Below, one piece after another: positions 46,530 through 58,017 of a stretch of DNA of 64,000 bases. Below the pieces are notes generated by a model. It made no database searches. It was not told the origin of the DNA and saw only the letters and a program-made list of their open reading frames with translations. Origin of the DNA: Rhodocollybia butyracea (taxonomy: Eukaryota; Basidiomycota; Agaricomycetes; Agaricales; Omphalotaceae); the NCBI GenBank assembly GCA_015501585.1, contig JADNRY010000144.1, forward strand, positions 62,001 to 126,000, read 5' to 3'. A program made the position numbers and the translations under genes. Each line of letters starts with the position of its first letter. The first letter of the stretch is position 1.

Positions 46530-49500
46530 ATGTCCTCCGTATCCCGCCAGGCTAGTCGTGCCGCTTCCCATGACCCTGAGGTCAATATTGAGGAAGAAGA
46601 AGAATTTACCCCTATTCATGAAACACCCGAAACTCCTATTTCTACCCGTATTCGTGCTACCGCGACCTCGAAGGCTGCGCCGAGCACACCCTTTTTGAAT
46701 CCCGTTGAACCTCCTTCAAGCTTACAGCTCTTTACTCAGCGTACCGACCACTTCGCTCAGGTTCCACAACTCGATCCTAAAGGAAAAAATTTTACCATCT
46801 TCAAGCAGCGATGGCATATCGCTATTGCCGCTGCCGGTATTGCCCATCTCTTCGACAAGAAATACAAGCCCCCTAGTCAACCAACTGATCCGTCAGACCC
46901 AAATTACAAGACGGAAAATCAGACTTACATGTACTACACCAGAGTAGAAAATCAGGCCCGTTCAGTCTTGGTTTCACGTCTTGGTGACCGCTTGATGCGC
47001 AAGGTCACTAGGAAATCCACTCGCGTATATGACATTTGGTTGAATTTAGTCGAGGAACTGCAGGTAAAATCAGAGGTCATGATTTCGGATATGAAACAGA
47101 AATGGGAGCAAAATACCTTTGACCCAAGGACTATGGAGCTCCCAGACTTCTTGGATTCCGACGTCAAGATGGTAGAAGAGATAGAAAATTGCGGTGGTTC
47201 AGTCTCCGATACAGAATATTGTTCCCATGTTCTGAAAATCCTGCCGAACTCCTATAAAGACTACATCAACATGATCATCCAGGTTTATGACCTGAAGGGC
47301 GAAGTGTTGAAGACCAAAATGCTTATTCGTCTTCTCGAGAGTCACTGGAAGTACAAAAATCCCGAAGGAAGAGTCCGTAACAAGTCAGTATCAGCGAAGG
47401 AGAAAGAAAAAGATGCAAAAGATACCGCACTTACCGCTGAAGCCTCCTCCGCTAATGCTTCTGGGAATACACCGAATCGAGGAGGGCGAGGGGGCAGTCA
47501 ACGTGGTTGTGGAGGACGTCAAGGTGGTGGTACCGGACAGGGACCTCGTTGCTATAATTGTAACGAATACGGTCATATTAGTCGCAACTGTCCAGCAAAA
47601 GGGTCAAAAACTGACTCACCTACAGGCAACAAGAAAAACTCCACTAGCACTAAGGCACCGGAGAAGAAAAAGGACGAATCCGCCAATGCTGTTGACAACT
47701 TCGCCTACCTCGCAGAGGATGATTCCGACTCAGACTCTGACCTTGATAGCCTATTCGATACTCCACCAGCGAGTGACTCCGAAAGTGATGAAGACCCATT
47801 CGAAGGTCTCATCAGCGATGACGATATGCCAGGGCTTGTACCCGTTTCTGATTCGGACTCCGAGGACGAATATCCCAAGTTTGAATTTGTACCAGCTCCC
47901 GCACCTTATTCAGAGTCAGACCCTGAAGAAGAAAAAGGAGAGACCGTACTCGAGGAGGCCAATTTTCGTGACCTCTACATCCTCTCCACAGACATTCCCT
48001 TTGCCGATCTTGATGCTGCTAAACACGTTAGCAGAGAAAGTGATGAGAAGGTATTCTCTCACATTTTTGACACTGGATGCACCAAGCATATGTCCCCTGA
48101 TGGGACAATCTTTGATTCGGCACCCAGTGCTTGCCCTGCAAGACATTTCCGTACAGCTACTAAAGGGGAATTCAGTGCGAATTTACGCGCTGATGCAAAT
48201 GTTCGAGTAGGAGAGAAGAATGTACCGCTACCAAATGCGTTGTACGTTCCCGAGCTTTCTAACACATTGATATTGATTGGAAGTCTTGATGATGCCGGAT
48301 ACACAATTACCTTTGGGGGTGGTCAAGCTACCATTGTCAATGCTGATGGTGACCTTGTAGGTTGTGTCCTGAAATCCAATGGATTATATCGCATTGTTAG
48401 TGATATTACACCTGGGGAAGTCAATGCCGTGGTTGAGAAAGTCACATTGGAGGAAATGCACCGACGTATGGGGCATATCTCCTATCCCGCTGCAAGAAGG
48501 ATGGTTGAAAACGGATTTGTTGAGGGAGTCGAACTCGAAAACATCGATGTTGACCAATGCGAGACTTGTATCTTCGCAAAACAATCTAGGAAACCAATTC
48601 CAAAGGTACGCCAAGGTGAACGTGCACAAAGTCTTGGAGAACACGTACACTCTGATGTTTGGGGTCCAGCATCGATAGAATCTAAAGGCGGAAAGCGTTA
48701 CTTCGTTACTTTCACTGATGACAGTACACGCCTAACTCACCTCTTCCTGCTCCGCTTGAAAAGCGACACGTTCTGAGCTTACCAGCAATACGCGGCGCTC
48801 ATGAAAAATCTTTTCGGAGTAACTATCCAGTTTTTTTTTTCATTCAGATGGAGGTGGCGAATATATGAGCAAGGAATTTAAAACTCACCTACGTGATAAT
48901 GGAATAGTCCACTGAGTCACTATACATGACACTCCGAAGAGAACGGCGTTGCGGAACGCCTAAACCTCATACTACTTCAGCGAGTCCAAGCTATGCTTCA
49001 TGCTAGCAATCTACCGAAGTCTCTATGGGCCGAATGCGTAACTCACGCTGTTTGGTTGAAGAACCGCATGCCGACTCGTGCCCTAGCCGACAAAACTCCC
49101 TATGAAGCGGCATACGGAAAGAGGCCAAATGTTGCTAATACACCGGAATGGGGAGCAAAGGTCTTTGTGCTAAAGAAATCCATTTCTAAACTCGACATTA
49201 GAACCAGAGTTGGACGATGGGTTGGCCATAATGACAGTACCGAAGAAATTGAAGTCAGTCAGGGGCACAGAATCTGGTGGCCGGACACGAAAACAGTTGG
49301 AATTGAGCGGTCTGTTATTTTTAGGCGCGAACAATCTCCTCACTGTCACGTCAATCGATCTCCTCACCATCAATTGATGATGCCAACGTCGAACAGCCTA
49401 TTCAAAATCAGGCACGGAGTTCATCGAGAATCAGGAGACCTTCTCCTTATGCCCAACGGTTGCTTGAAGGTGAAGGAACTACTACCGGGACTGGCCGTAC

Positions 49501-51530
49501 CGAGTCTATCCTACCTAGAGGAATGACATTGCCTACCTCCTTGCCCCTAATTCCCGAGGACATGACAGTTGAACAGGCTATGATGGCCGACACTTCCGAG
49601 ACTGAAGGATTCGAGCCTAGAAATTTGGCTGAAGCACGGCGCCTTCCAGATTGGCTGAAATGGGCGAAGGCTATTGAGGAGGAACTGGTGAACCTTACGG
49701 AACATCATACTTGGGATGTGGTCAATATCCCTCCGCATGCGAATATAGTTGGTACAAAATGGGTCTTTCGTATCAAGCATGATGCTTCTGGTAGTGTAGC
49801 TCGCTATAAAGCTTGGCTTGTCGCTCAGGGATTTTCTCAAGTTGAAGGAATAGATTTCTTCGAGACTTACGCTCCTGTAGCTAGGTTGTCCTCTATCCGA
49901 ATCGCTCTCGCTATTGGCGCTAGACTTGACTTGGAAATCCACCAAGTTGATGTCAAGGGTGCATATCTCAATGGAGATTTAAGCGAGAATGAAGAAATTT
50001 ATATCCGCCATCCTCCCGGATATCCACTCTCTCCGAATCCCTCGAAGACTGTGTTGAAACTAAACCGTCCTATTTATGGACTCAAGCAAAGTGGCTGATA
50101 TTGGTACATCAAGTTTGGAGCGATGTTAAAAGCATTGTTAGGAATGAAGACATCAGGAAAAGGCATTTTTGCCTAGGTGACCCCAGAGTGGCCTAAAGCA
50201 AACTAGGTGACCTATGAATCCTATGGCATCCTAGGAATTTGGGCTCGTCCCTTGCCAGTCAAGGCTCTTGAGGATTCCCTAGGCAAGCCTAGGTCTGCCC
50301 AGGTTTCCCCAGTTGCTCCTGGGGAACACCTGGGCAAACCTAGGCTTGCCCTGGGTTTGCCTAGGGTACCCTAGGGAATCCTCAAGAGCCTTGACTGGCA
50401 AGGGACGAGCCCAAATTCCTAGGATGCCATAGGATTCATAGGTCACCTAGTTTGCTTTAGGCCACTCTGAGGTCACCTAGGAAAAAATGGCTTTTCCTGA
50501 TGGAGATGCAATGTAGATCATGCGGTGTTTTATAGACACCAGGACGGCATGCTTATAATTATCATTACTTCGGTTGATGATCTGACCATACTCGCTTCTA
50601 CTCTAGCTCTGGTTGACCTTGTCAAGGCCAAGCTCCGCATTGCCTTTTCTATTACCGACATGGGCGAAATCCACTGGATACTCGGTATTGAAGTGAAGCG
50701 TAACCGTGCACGCCGCACCATTTCTCTTTCCCAAAAATCATATATCGACTCAATAGTCCGGCTATTTGATCTCGAAAATGCCAGATCTTCTGCTTTCCCT
50801 ATTGATCCCCACAACCGTCTTTCCACACTCCAATCTCCTCAGACTCCTGAAGAGATCGCCGCTATGCGTAACATCCCTTACCGAACACTTGTTGGGAAGG
50901 TTATGTATGCTTCAATTGGTACTAGAGTTGATGTTGCATATGCCATGCACAAACTCTCCGAATTCCTCACCAATCCGGGCATGATTCATTGGAATGAAGG
51001 TCGGCGGTGTATAACACTATCTCAAGGGAACTAGGGACTGGGAGCTCACTTACAGTGAAACTCAGGAGGATCCGAATGGCTATGTTGATGCCGATGGGAA
51101 CATGAATGAGAACCAAAAAGCGATTACCGGATATGTTTTCATTATCGATGGAGGAGCTGTTAGCTGGGATCCCGTTCGCAATCCCTGGTATCTCTGTCCA
51201 CTACCAAATCTGAATACATTGCGGCCACCGAAGCCTCTAAGGAAGGCATCTGGATTCGCTCTTTCATTTCCCAAGTCTTCGAACCGACTTACTCCATTAT
51301 CCAAAATCCGACGGACTTGAAGTCTGATAATCAAGCTGCTATCGCATTGTCTCAAGATCATCAGTTCCATGGTCGTACTAAACACATTGATATACACTTC
51401 CACTTCATCCACTATGTTATTGAAGAAGGAAGATCCGTCTCCTCTACTGCCCCACCAAAGAAATGCTTGCGGATACCTTGACAAAGGCTCTTCCGAGCGC
51501 CAAGGCGAAACACTTCGCAGCTGGCTTAGG
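46530..51530 (+). pseudogene. Copia gag-pol polyprotein, broken
   Basis: 46530-48776 is one open frame of 748 codons: UBN2/gag region, zinc knuckle CYNCNEYGHISRNC, a long acidic Ser/Asp linker, protease FDTGCTKHMS, the HxxxC-like pre-integrase zinc region (MHRRMGHIS..CETCIFAKQSRKP) and the integrase start (HSDVWGPASIESKGGKRYFV). It stops at TGA 48774. Integrase and later domains continue in pieces: DGGGEYMSKEF after a T11 frameshift near 48832, then LWAECVTHAVWLKNRMPTRA, RT from KWVFRIKHDASGSVARYKAW to GLKQSG, the foldback insertion, RT VDDLTIL and LVGKVMYASIG, and RNase H KSEYIAATEASKEGIW with further shifts. Several stops are TGA where Arg CGA is expected. It cannot make active Pol. Confidence 0.92.
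50151..50502. mobile_element. Foldback (long inverted repeat) MITE inside Copia RT
   Basis: 352 bp that is almost entirely palindromic: left arm starts CATCAGGAAAAGGCATTTTT, right arm ends with its complement, and the arms stay paired through CCTAGGTGACC, CAAACTAGGTGACCTATG and GGGCTCGTCCCTTGCCAGTC to a centre near 50320 rich in CCTAGG/CCCAGG motifs. It interrupts the RT frame between GLKQSG..GMK and VDHAVFYRHQ. Only a GA dinucleotide is shared by both flanks, so the superfamily is unclear. Confidence 0.9.
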
Positions 51531-51553
51531 ACTTGGTCCAGTTTGAGGGGGAG

Positions 51554-51857
51554 TGTTGAGTAAGTACAAACGTGTTCTGTGTAAGATAGCCCGTAGTATT
51601 TGATTTTCATTTTGGCTATTATCTAACTTACTTGTACTTGTAGCTACTCACGTATGTAAGCTACCTCAGACGTTTACTCCGACTAGTATTTGCGCTGAGG
51701 TTAGCCTTTCTTTTATTCTCTTTGTATATTAGTTTACTTACTTATCCTGTACTAGTCCGTACATTTACTTTACAGGTATATGAGACGTTTACTCCGACTA
51801 GTATTCGCGCTGAGTCCGTACATTTACTTTACAGCGCTATAAGAAATTACTACAACA
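51554..51857 (+). repeat. Copia 3' LTR
   Basis: Matches the 5' LTR over its whole 304 bp with a single visible difference (GCCCGTAG versus GCCTGTAG near the start), so insertion was recent even though the coding region is heavily damaged. Confidence 0.95.
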
Positions 51858-52056
51858 ACCCTGACTTCAAAGGTTTTTTGAGTGGGGTTGAGAAAAGTCG
51901 GGGTGGTCATCAAGCAATGGGGTTGTCAAAAAGAATTATCCCTCTTCTTTTGCATGCACAGATGTTTGATAGAGATGGACTTCCACTACATCCCCCTACT
52001 CTCAAAGGGAAACCTGTGGTTGTCTGGTACCATGACAAGTCTATTGTCTATGCTCA

Positions 52057-53669
52057 TGACCGCCGTTATTAGGCCTAAAATCGGCTTAAGGCGTGTAACC
52101 GTACATTTTGACATTTTGTACGTGTTATACAATGCAATAAGAGAGTTATACGGAGCCCGAGCATGATAGCTGTTGCCGAGGCAAAGAGCTTAACAATAAT
52201 ACTCAGCGAGCCGTGAAGGTATGCCCACAAGTGTAGCCTAGAGCCAAGCTAGTGAGGATACCTGGCTGCCCGGAGATGTAACCCTAGATTGTCAATCTAG
52301 TTATACCCAAGAGCATATACTCTCTAAACTACAGGACATCTCAAAGCGGGATAAGTACTAAGGCAACGCGTTACTCAAGGGAAGGAATTATGAGGGAAGG
52401 CATCCCTCGCACTAAGACCCCCAATGAGCTATGTTAAGATGTGGACTTTACAGTCCGTAACAATGGACCAGAACGATCCCAAGGAAACTGTAGAGGTCTA
52501 TTCGCGGCACTGGTTGTAACTGTGAAGACGGTAGAAACATGCTTAGCGGTCCTACAGAAAGCTACACGCCGGGATAGCCTTGGCAAATCGAAACATTTGA
52601 TCTTAGAAATCATACATGGGAGGTCTTATCTGTTAAAGCCGACTATTGGAGTCACTTGTACATACTCAGCGCAGTTGCTCGAGACTATCATAAGTGGTGT
52701 CGTTGGAAAGCTAGACCACAGGCCTTCTCGAGAGAATGTTAATCATACTCAGGATGGACAGAATTATCCAAGGAGTAGAATGAAACTCACCCAAGGGAAA
52801 CCGGGCGGCGAGTGATCATGAAGCGTAAAGGTACTCCTGACCCCGGAGAATTGTGGAGTAATCGGAGAAACCTCGCTCGGATCAAAACACTTTAAAACTA
52901 TGTTAATCCTCATGAAATCATATTTTACTCCTGATATATACCCAAGAATGGACTATTTCTTTATTGTGTGTACCATATATAGGCTGGAGTTTCCTTTCCA
53001 AGCCAGATTCCTCTGTTCCACTCTCTTTCCGTCTCTCTCCGTATCTGTTTCACCTATTTTTTGTATAAAACTCTCTCTACTCAGTATATAAGCCAGAGAT
53101 ATTTATTCAATAAGACAAGTTTCTTGCCCTCGACTTGACTGCTAAGACCAGTGCTCCGTAGAACGTCCCCACGGGATCAGTAGCATGATGCCTCCTGACT
53201 TGGTTATCTTAAGAAAGTAATAAACTTCACGCACTTCGCAAAGCCCATTTATATCTTGATCGAATTTAAGTGTGTAGAGTTCTCTCGAACTCCAGATCAA
53301 CTCAAATCTAGTTGCTTCCTTAGAGGGACGGCTTCTAGTAAGGGATTATTTGGCTCCAGAGGGTTCCTTAGTTGACTTCTTCACAAAGTTAGACAAGCCA
53401 CTAAGATTGTGGTACAAGTTCCTAGTGATTAAGTTCACTCACAACATCGTAGCTTGGCCCAGAGTTTGGTCGAGGACTTTACGGCGTCACAGCAGCTAGT
53501 GCCAGAGTTTGCCTAGGAGAATCTTAGTTTTTTTGTATTGGTTTTGGTTTTGGTTAATTGATTTGGACATACACATCTGGTTCCCTCGTACACTCGTACA
53601 CCCCAACTAGGCTTCTCTCGACTTAGTTCTAAGAGTTGTCTAAGCTTAGTTACCCACGTTAGCGCTACA
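52057..53669 (+). mobile_element. LTR-like dispersed repeat, copy B
   Basis: Inverted relative of 7550-9308 (see there for landmarks). It splits the DDE transposase after YAHDRR. Orientation on this strand reads TGACCGCC..GCGCTACA. No coding capacity (a 124-codon frame at 52441-52815 has no family features). No target duplication was found, and 53670-53842 between it and the resumed transposase is unexplained, with a membrane-like frame (YILIVWLGAVVFLLGCFIAP). Confidence 0.6.
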
Positions 53670-53969
53670 GTTGCGCGCGTACATCCAATATTACAAGACT
53701 TTCCTTTGGGGAATCTCTGACAACCCGCCCTCGCTCCCTTACATATTGATAGTCTGGTTAGGCGCAGTAGTGTTTTTGTTAGGTTGTTTTATAGCACCTT
53801 TTGCATACCTACACGTAAATACCCAAATACTGTTGAAAGACTTGGTATCACAAGGAATCTCCCACTCAACTACATTCCAAGGGCAATGGTGCTACATTCA
53901 TGATTGCAGACTATGTCTCAGATAGATTTGGTTTTTATGCCAGTGCAGATGGCACAGAGTGGGCTCAAC

Positions 53970-54630
53970 TAGAGATGTCCACGAGTCCAAGTCTTCACAA
54001 GTACTCACAGGTAAGATCCGTGGGAAAACCCGCAAGTCGCGGATCCCAGGATCCGTTTCCCACAGGTCAGGCGCGGGTCACAAGTCAGACATTTGCAATT
54101 TTCGGTTGACTTGCAAGTACTTGTGTGACTTGTGCAAGCAATATGAACTCATACATTTGTTGTTGGTGATCAAAACTTACAGTAATTAATAGTATCATAT
54201 TTATTATAGTACTTATCAAGTACTGCCACACATGTTTGAGGTTGTAGACAGCTCAAAGCGACTGAGCGCTTATTTTAGCGCCCAATCGCCGTAGGCTGTC
54301 TACAATCCAAAGAGCCTAACTGTCAGTACATTTTTACTTCATACCATAGTATGAAATTAGTGTAACAAGTAAAGTGCAGGTTTTTAATAGCATTATACAC
54401 TGTACAATCACTGTATGCAAGTAAATAATGGTAAATACTTGTGAATATAGCTGTAACTACTTGATTAGTGTGCAGATCCACAAGTACTTGTGAGACCCGC
54501 AAGTAATACTTGCGAGTCAGTGACCCGTTTCCCACGAGTCAGCCGCGGGTCACGAGTCAGGCCTTTTGGGCCACAAGTACTTGCACTCCGGATCCAAGTA
54601 TACTTGGATCCGGACTCGTGGACATCTCTA
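53970..54630. mobile_element. hAT MITE with perfect TIRs and 8-bp duplication
   Basis: Terminal inverted repeats TAGAGATGTCCACGAGTCC (53970-53988) and its exact complement (54612-54630). The flanks are both GGCTCAAC (53962-53969 and 54631-54638), a perfect 8-bp target duplication diagnostic of hAT elements. 661 bp, no ORF. Its right half matches 1570-1872. The interior is rich in self-complementary motifs such as CCGTTTCCCAC, GCGGGTCAC and CAAGTACTTG. Confidence 0.95.
54242..54305. repeat. 64-bp inverted repeat inside the MITE
   Basis: TTGTAGACAGC at 54242-54252 and its complement at 54295-54305 flank a GC-rich centre with GAGCGC..GCGCCC. The truncated copy at 1570 starts just right of this hairpin, so it may be a breakpoint or a nested insertion. 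Confidence 0.7.
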
Positions 54631-55159
54631 GGCTCAACATGAATTTTGACCAGGGAAAAATAAAAATGGTTACTTCACATGTGAGGACATCTGTGCACAG
54701 GCAAATGATGCAATTGACATCCTCACCAAGTGGGACCCGGATATGAGCATGTGTTCATTTATGACAACGCAACAACACATCTAAAATGGTCTGATGGTTC
54801 ATTATCTACTTGCCGCATAACTTCTTTGTGGAAGTTAATGAGCGCAATGTAAATGGAAAGCCAGTGTACAAGCCTGATGGGAAAATTTCAAAAATTAAAG
54901 TTCAGATGGGACCAGCAACATTTGCAGATGGTAGTCCCCAGTTCCCTGTACTTTCCTCTGGGTCATTCTCAAGCAGGGTTGTTCAAAGGGATGGGAAATA
55001 TTCTGCATGAGCGGGGTATTGATACCAAGAACAAGAAGGCAGAGTGTAAAGGATTCAAGTGCACTCAGGCCAACACAACAGATTGTTGTATGCGGAGAAT
55101 TCTTTTCAATGAACCTGACTTTGTCAATGTTCCTTCTATTCGAATGCATTAGAATCACT

Positions 55160-56246
55160 GTAGCTTACTGGGGGTATTTAAATAGTACAGCTGCATCGGG
55201 TGATAGGATGAGAGCTGCCAGCATTAGCAGTCCCCAGATATTCTATGACTGGCTTGTACAAGAGGGCAAATACCTCCAAAATCTCTGCAGCATGCCACCA
55301 AAGGAGACTCTTTCAATGGAGTATTATATCAAGCTGGAAGCCCTCAAAGCATGCAAGGAACGGCTAGGCAAAGTTCGTCAGGCTTGGTTGGCCTTCAAGC
55401 CAGGCTCTTGAGATCAGACTAACTCACTGGAGACCAAGCATTGCAATGAACAGGAAAACGAGCGTAAGCTCCTGGCCGACATACATGCTCTGGAGACAAA
55501 GTTGGAAGTTGAAGCGAGGTGGGTAGAAGGAAGCGAAGAATGGAATTCAGCCAAGAGGGCTGTCAAGGAAGGAGCGTATCAAAAGGCCCTGGATAATCTT
55601 GAGAAGCTGCTGGTTGAATGAGTTTTTGAAATGGCTCGGCTTAATGTTGCAGGGACTGGTGAGTCCTTTTTGCTATAATATCTTCTATCTGCTTAACTGC
55701 CGTGCTCAGGTTACAAGCTTCGAAAACATATTGCTAATGCTATGAAGACCCGGTCCAAGGCCATCCAGACCGCCGTTGCGATGTTCAACGAAGCAGCCTC
55801 GGCCTTGAACCCTCCTCAACAAGCAGTAAAATTGGAGGACGTCCCTTGATTATACCTACTTATCGGAGTTCGACATTCTTTGGGATGCAAGAGAAGATGT
55901 TTGCCAACGCAAATGGGCTACCTCTTCCAACCGACTCCTCATGCATGACTTTTTCCATCTTATCCGTGCGGAAGAAGAGCTCGATAATCTTCACTTAGAA
56001 ATTCAGCATTTGTTAACGTACATGCGAGACAAGGAAGACGAGATCTTAGGTGAAGTGGCTAAGCTGGATAGTGAGATTGGACTGCAGCTTAGACGGTACT
56101 GGTGGGAGCGAGCATGGTATAACCACCTGCACTACAAGCGACTGAACACTATCAAGAAACTTCCTGGCTTCCAGCCCAAAAACCTCTGTTATTTCAAATG
56201 TGGAACCCGTGTCAGCAATGTTGACATCCGCATGGAGAGGTGGTAG
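55160..56246 (+). pseudogene. KDZ (Kyakuja-Dileera-Zisupton) transposase C-terminus, decayed
   Basis: Conserved KDZ C-terminal blocks appear in order: EYYIKLEALKACKERLGKVR (55320-55380), VFEMARLNVAGTGYKLRKHI joined over a GT..AG intron near 55665-55709, KAIQTAVAMFNEAASALNPP, YLSEFDILWDAREDV (55860-55900, after a frameshift) and LIRAEEELDNLHLEIQHLL to LNTIKKLPGFQPKN (55960-56180). KDZ enzymes are cut-and-paste transposases common in Agaricomycetes. The catalytic N-terminal two thirds is absent. In-frame TGA stops at 55409-55411 and 55619-55621 fall where Arg is usual. It abuts the DDE relic directly, so the two were joined by deletion. Confidence 0.75.
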
Positions 56247-56366
56247 CAGAGGATGGCAATCCAAGTGATTGGAGAGAAGACAAAGAAGGAGGGGAGGAAG
56301 AAGAGAGGGAATTAGTCTCTGAGGTCCACACAGCGCTAAACTTGGCTAATGACAATGACACTTGAT

Positions 56367-58017
56367 TAGTGTTGGACACGGGTATACCCCCGGGTATTCC
56401 AATCATGTACCGTACCCATACCCCTGACTACTGTACCCATACGGGTAAGGGTATAACACCGTACCCATACACCCGGGTTTTGGAACCTTTCTCAACCCGC
56501 GGTGTTACCGTACCCCCGGGTCACGGTTCTCTAAGTTTCACTCAATACAAAGACTATAAGTCTATATATATTTGGTTACCCATAGAACTCTGTTGAAGAG
56601 TACACCCAGTGTAAGTAAAGACTAACTATGGACTTATTACAAGGCATAATTTATAAGTCAAGCTTCGCCCTCGGTCACTGCAGAAGCCGAACACCGCGCT
56701 TGGAGTTTTGGCAGGTATGGGCAGCACAGGTGAAGAAATGGAATTTCCGTTCGCCTTCATAGCCTACAGTGACATCGGCAGTAAAGAATGAGTACACAGG
56801 AGAATTCCAATTGGAGCGCAATCATTCTAGAATGTAGGAGTAAGTTAGTGTGGACTGAGGTGTGTGCACAAAATGAAACGCACCAATCTCGGCCATGTCC
56901 CGTTCGGCTTGGGTACCCTTTCCAGTATTCGAGTCATCGCTAGAGAGTTCAAAGACCTCTGTGAAACAGAATGTCAATGGATGTCAAGATAATGCTTGGT
57001 ACACATACCAGGAGCTGACAATGTCTGTGACTTAGTATGTTTACGAGTGAGTGATTTCCGCAACTTCTTTCCGGCACTCTTAACAGCAGAAACTGCTTTG
57101 GAGGCGCGGAATGGATAGACGAGAAAGAATCTTTGTCAGAGTCTGATTTTGCAGACCATTGTTGCTTAGACGGAGGCTGGGTCGATTTTGAGCTCATAAT
57201 GTGGGATACTGAAGGAAGAAACACAAATTTACAAGCTTTTAAATATTCTTCGCTGGTTTCAAGCGGAACGGCACGGCATATGAAGGCCCGACAAAGCACA
57301 AGGGGGTCCTGAAGGTGGAAGCATTTGAGAAACGGAAGAATAGTATGGATAAATGATTTCATACCTTCAATGATATGGATTTTTGTAGATGTAGAGAGTC
57401 GAGTGAGGCTGGAGAGAGATGTTGTATATTGCACAAAAAAATTGCGGTTATTCTGACACTAATAAGGACTACAATAATGGGATTATTAGGCTGTACAGAC
57501 GCTTTACAAGCTGCACACTTACCACAGCCAAGCCTGCTCATATTGTGGTATCAACGGATGAACCTTTTGCCTCAAGTATGGAAAAATACATCAAAAGATG
57601 GTTCTACAACAACAATTAGGACCTATCTCATCGCAAGACCAGAGGCACGCACTTGATATTCCACTACAAAATGAAAGGCCAGTGCAGATATGTAGACTTC
57701 CATCCAAAGCGATAATCAAAATGCAACAAGATATTATGCGGGCCTGCGCATCCAATTTGAATTTTGAGCCCAATTTTGAGCCCTGCTCGAAACTAGAGCC
57801 AAGGAGGGTGGCCGCTGACAGATGGTGGCCAAGAGATAGGCGATGTGTCACTGATTGATGGTAGTGATCACTTGTCCGAAACGGTCTGAAAAACCGCGGG
57901 TCGTCGCGGTCCGGGTAACAGTATTGACGGGTCGGCATGGGATGTGTACCGTACCCGTACCCGGGTGACCCCATATACCAATACCGCGGGTATACCCCAT
58001 ACCCGTGTCCAACACTA
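56367..58017 (-). mobile_element. hAT element with partial transposase
   Basis: TIRs TAGTGTTGGACACGGGTAT (56367-56385) and its complement (57999-58017). Flanks CACTTGAT (56359-56366) and CGCTTGAT (58018-58025) form an 8-bp target duplication with one mismatch. Subterminal regions are rich in CGTACCC / ACCCGGGT motifs, probable transposase-binding repeats. The 1651-bp interior keeps only the N-terminal part of a minus-strand transposase, so the element is a deletion derivative. Confidence 0.93.
56675..57197 (-). pseudogene. hAT transposase N-terminal fragment
   Basis: Begins MSSKSTQPPSKQQWSAKSDS. After a frameshift near 57110 it reads SAGKKLRKSLTRKHTKS. An intron (about 57010-56960, GTATGT..CACAG) leads to EVFELSSDDSNTGKG and WNSPVYSFFTADVTVGYEG, then HFFTCAAHTCQNSKRGVRLL and a stop at 56675. 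The W-SPVY-FF then CAAxxC arrangement matches the BED-type N-terminus of Agaricomycete hAT transposases. The RNase-H-like catalytic domain and dimerisation region are missing. Additional frames upstream (57434-57200) may be a captured or 5' leader sequence. Confidence 0.65.

Larger units (their letters stand above)
46163..51857 (+). mobile_element. Copia (Ty1) LTR retrotransposon, full length, inactive
   Basis: Identical-looking 304-bp LTRs at 46163-46466 and 51554-51857 (TGTTGAG..ACAACA). The sequence after the 5' LTR, GGTTATTGGGCCC, resembles a site complementary to the anticodon-stem half of initiator tRNA-Met, as used by several Copia elements. TTTGAGGGGGAG just before the 3' LTR is the polypurine tract. 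Domain order Gag, protease, integrase, RT, RNase H is Copia type. The flanks (ACAAC left, ACCCT right) do not match, so one side was rearranged after insertion. Confidence 0.93.
51858..55150 (+). pseudogene. DDE transposase relic, split by two insertions
   Basis: Three fragments of one coding region: 51858-52056 (SRGGHQAMGLSKRIIPLLL, KPVVVWYHDKSIVYAHDRR), about 53843-53969 (WYHKESPTQLHSKGNGATF, MIADYVSDRFGFYASADGT) and 54639-55150 (in shifting frames YDNATTHLKW, the region for GHSQAGLFKGMGNILHERG, ECKGFKCTQANTTDCCMRR, ILFNEPDFVNVPS). Agaricomycete genomes contain many proteins with this order (FYAHDRR..KGEGAS..MVADFVS..FDNATTH..CCCRRLLFNQPDF), annotated as DDE endonuclease-like transposases. 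Fragment 1 is cut on the left by the Copia 3' LTR, between 1 and 2 by an LTR-like repeat, and between 2 and 3 by a hAT MITE with an 8-bp duplication. Stops and frameshifts are also present within fragment 3. Confidence 0.65.

Noticed and set aside
46163..51857. 5-bp target duplication for the Copia element
   Set aside because: Flanking pentamers are ACAAC and ACCCT; they do not match, so none is claimed.
52441..52815. A 124-codon frame inside the LTR-like repeat as a gene
   Set aside because: It has no start context or family motifs and is not preserved in the inverted copy at 7550-9308.
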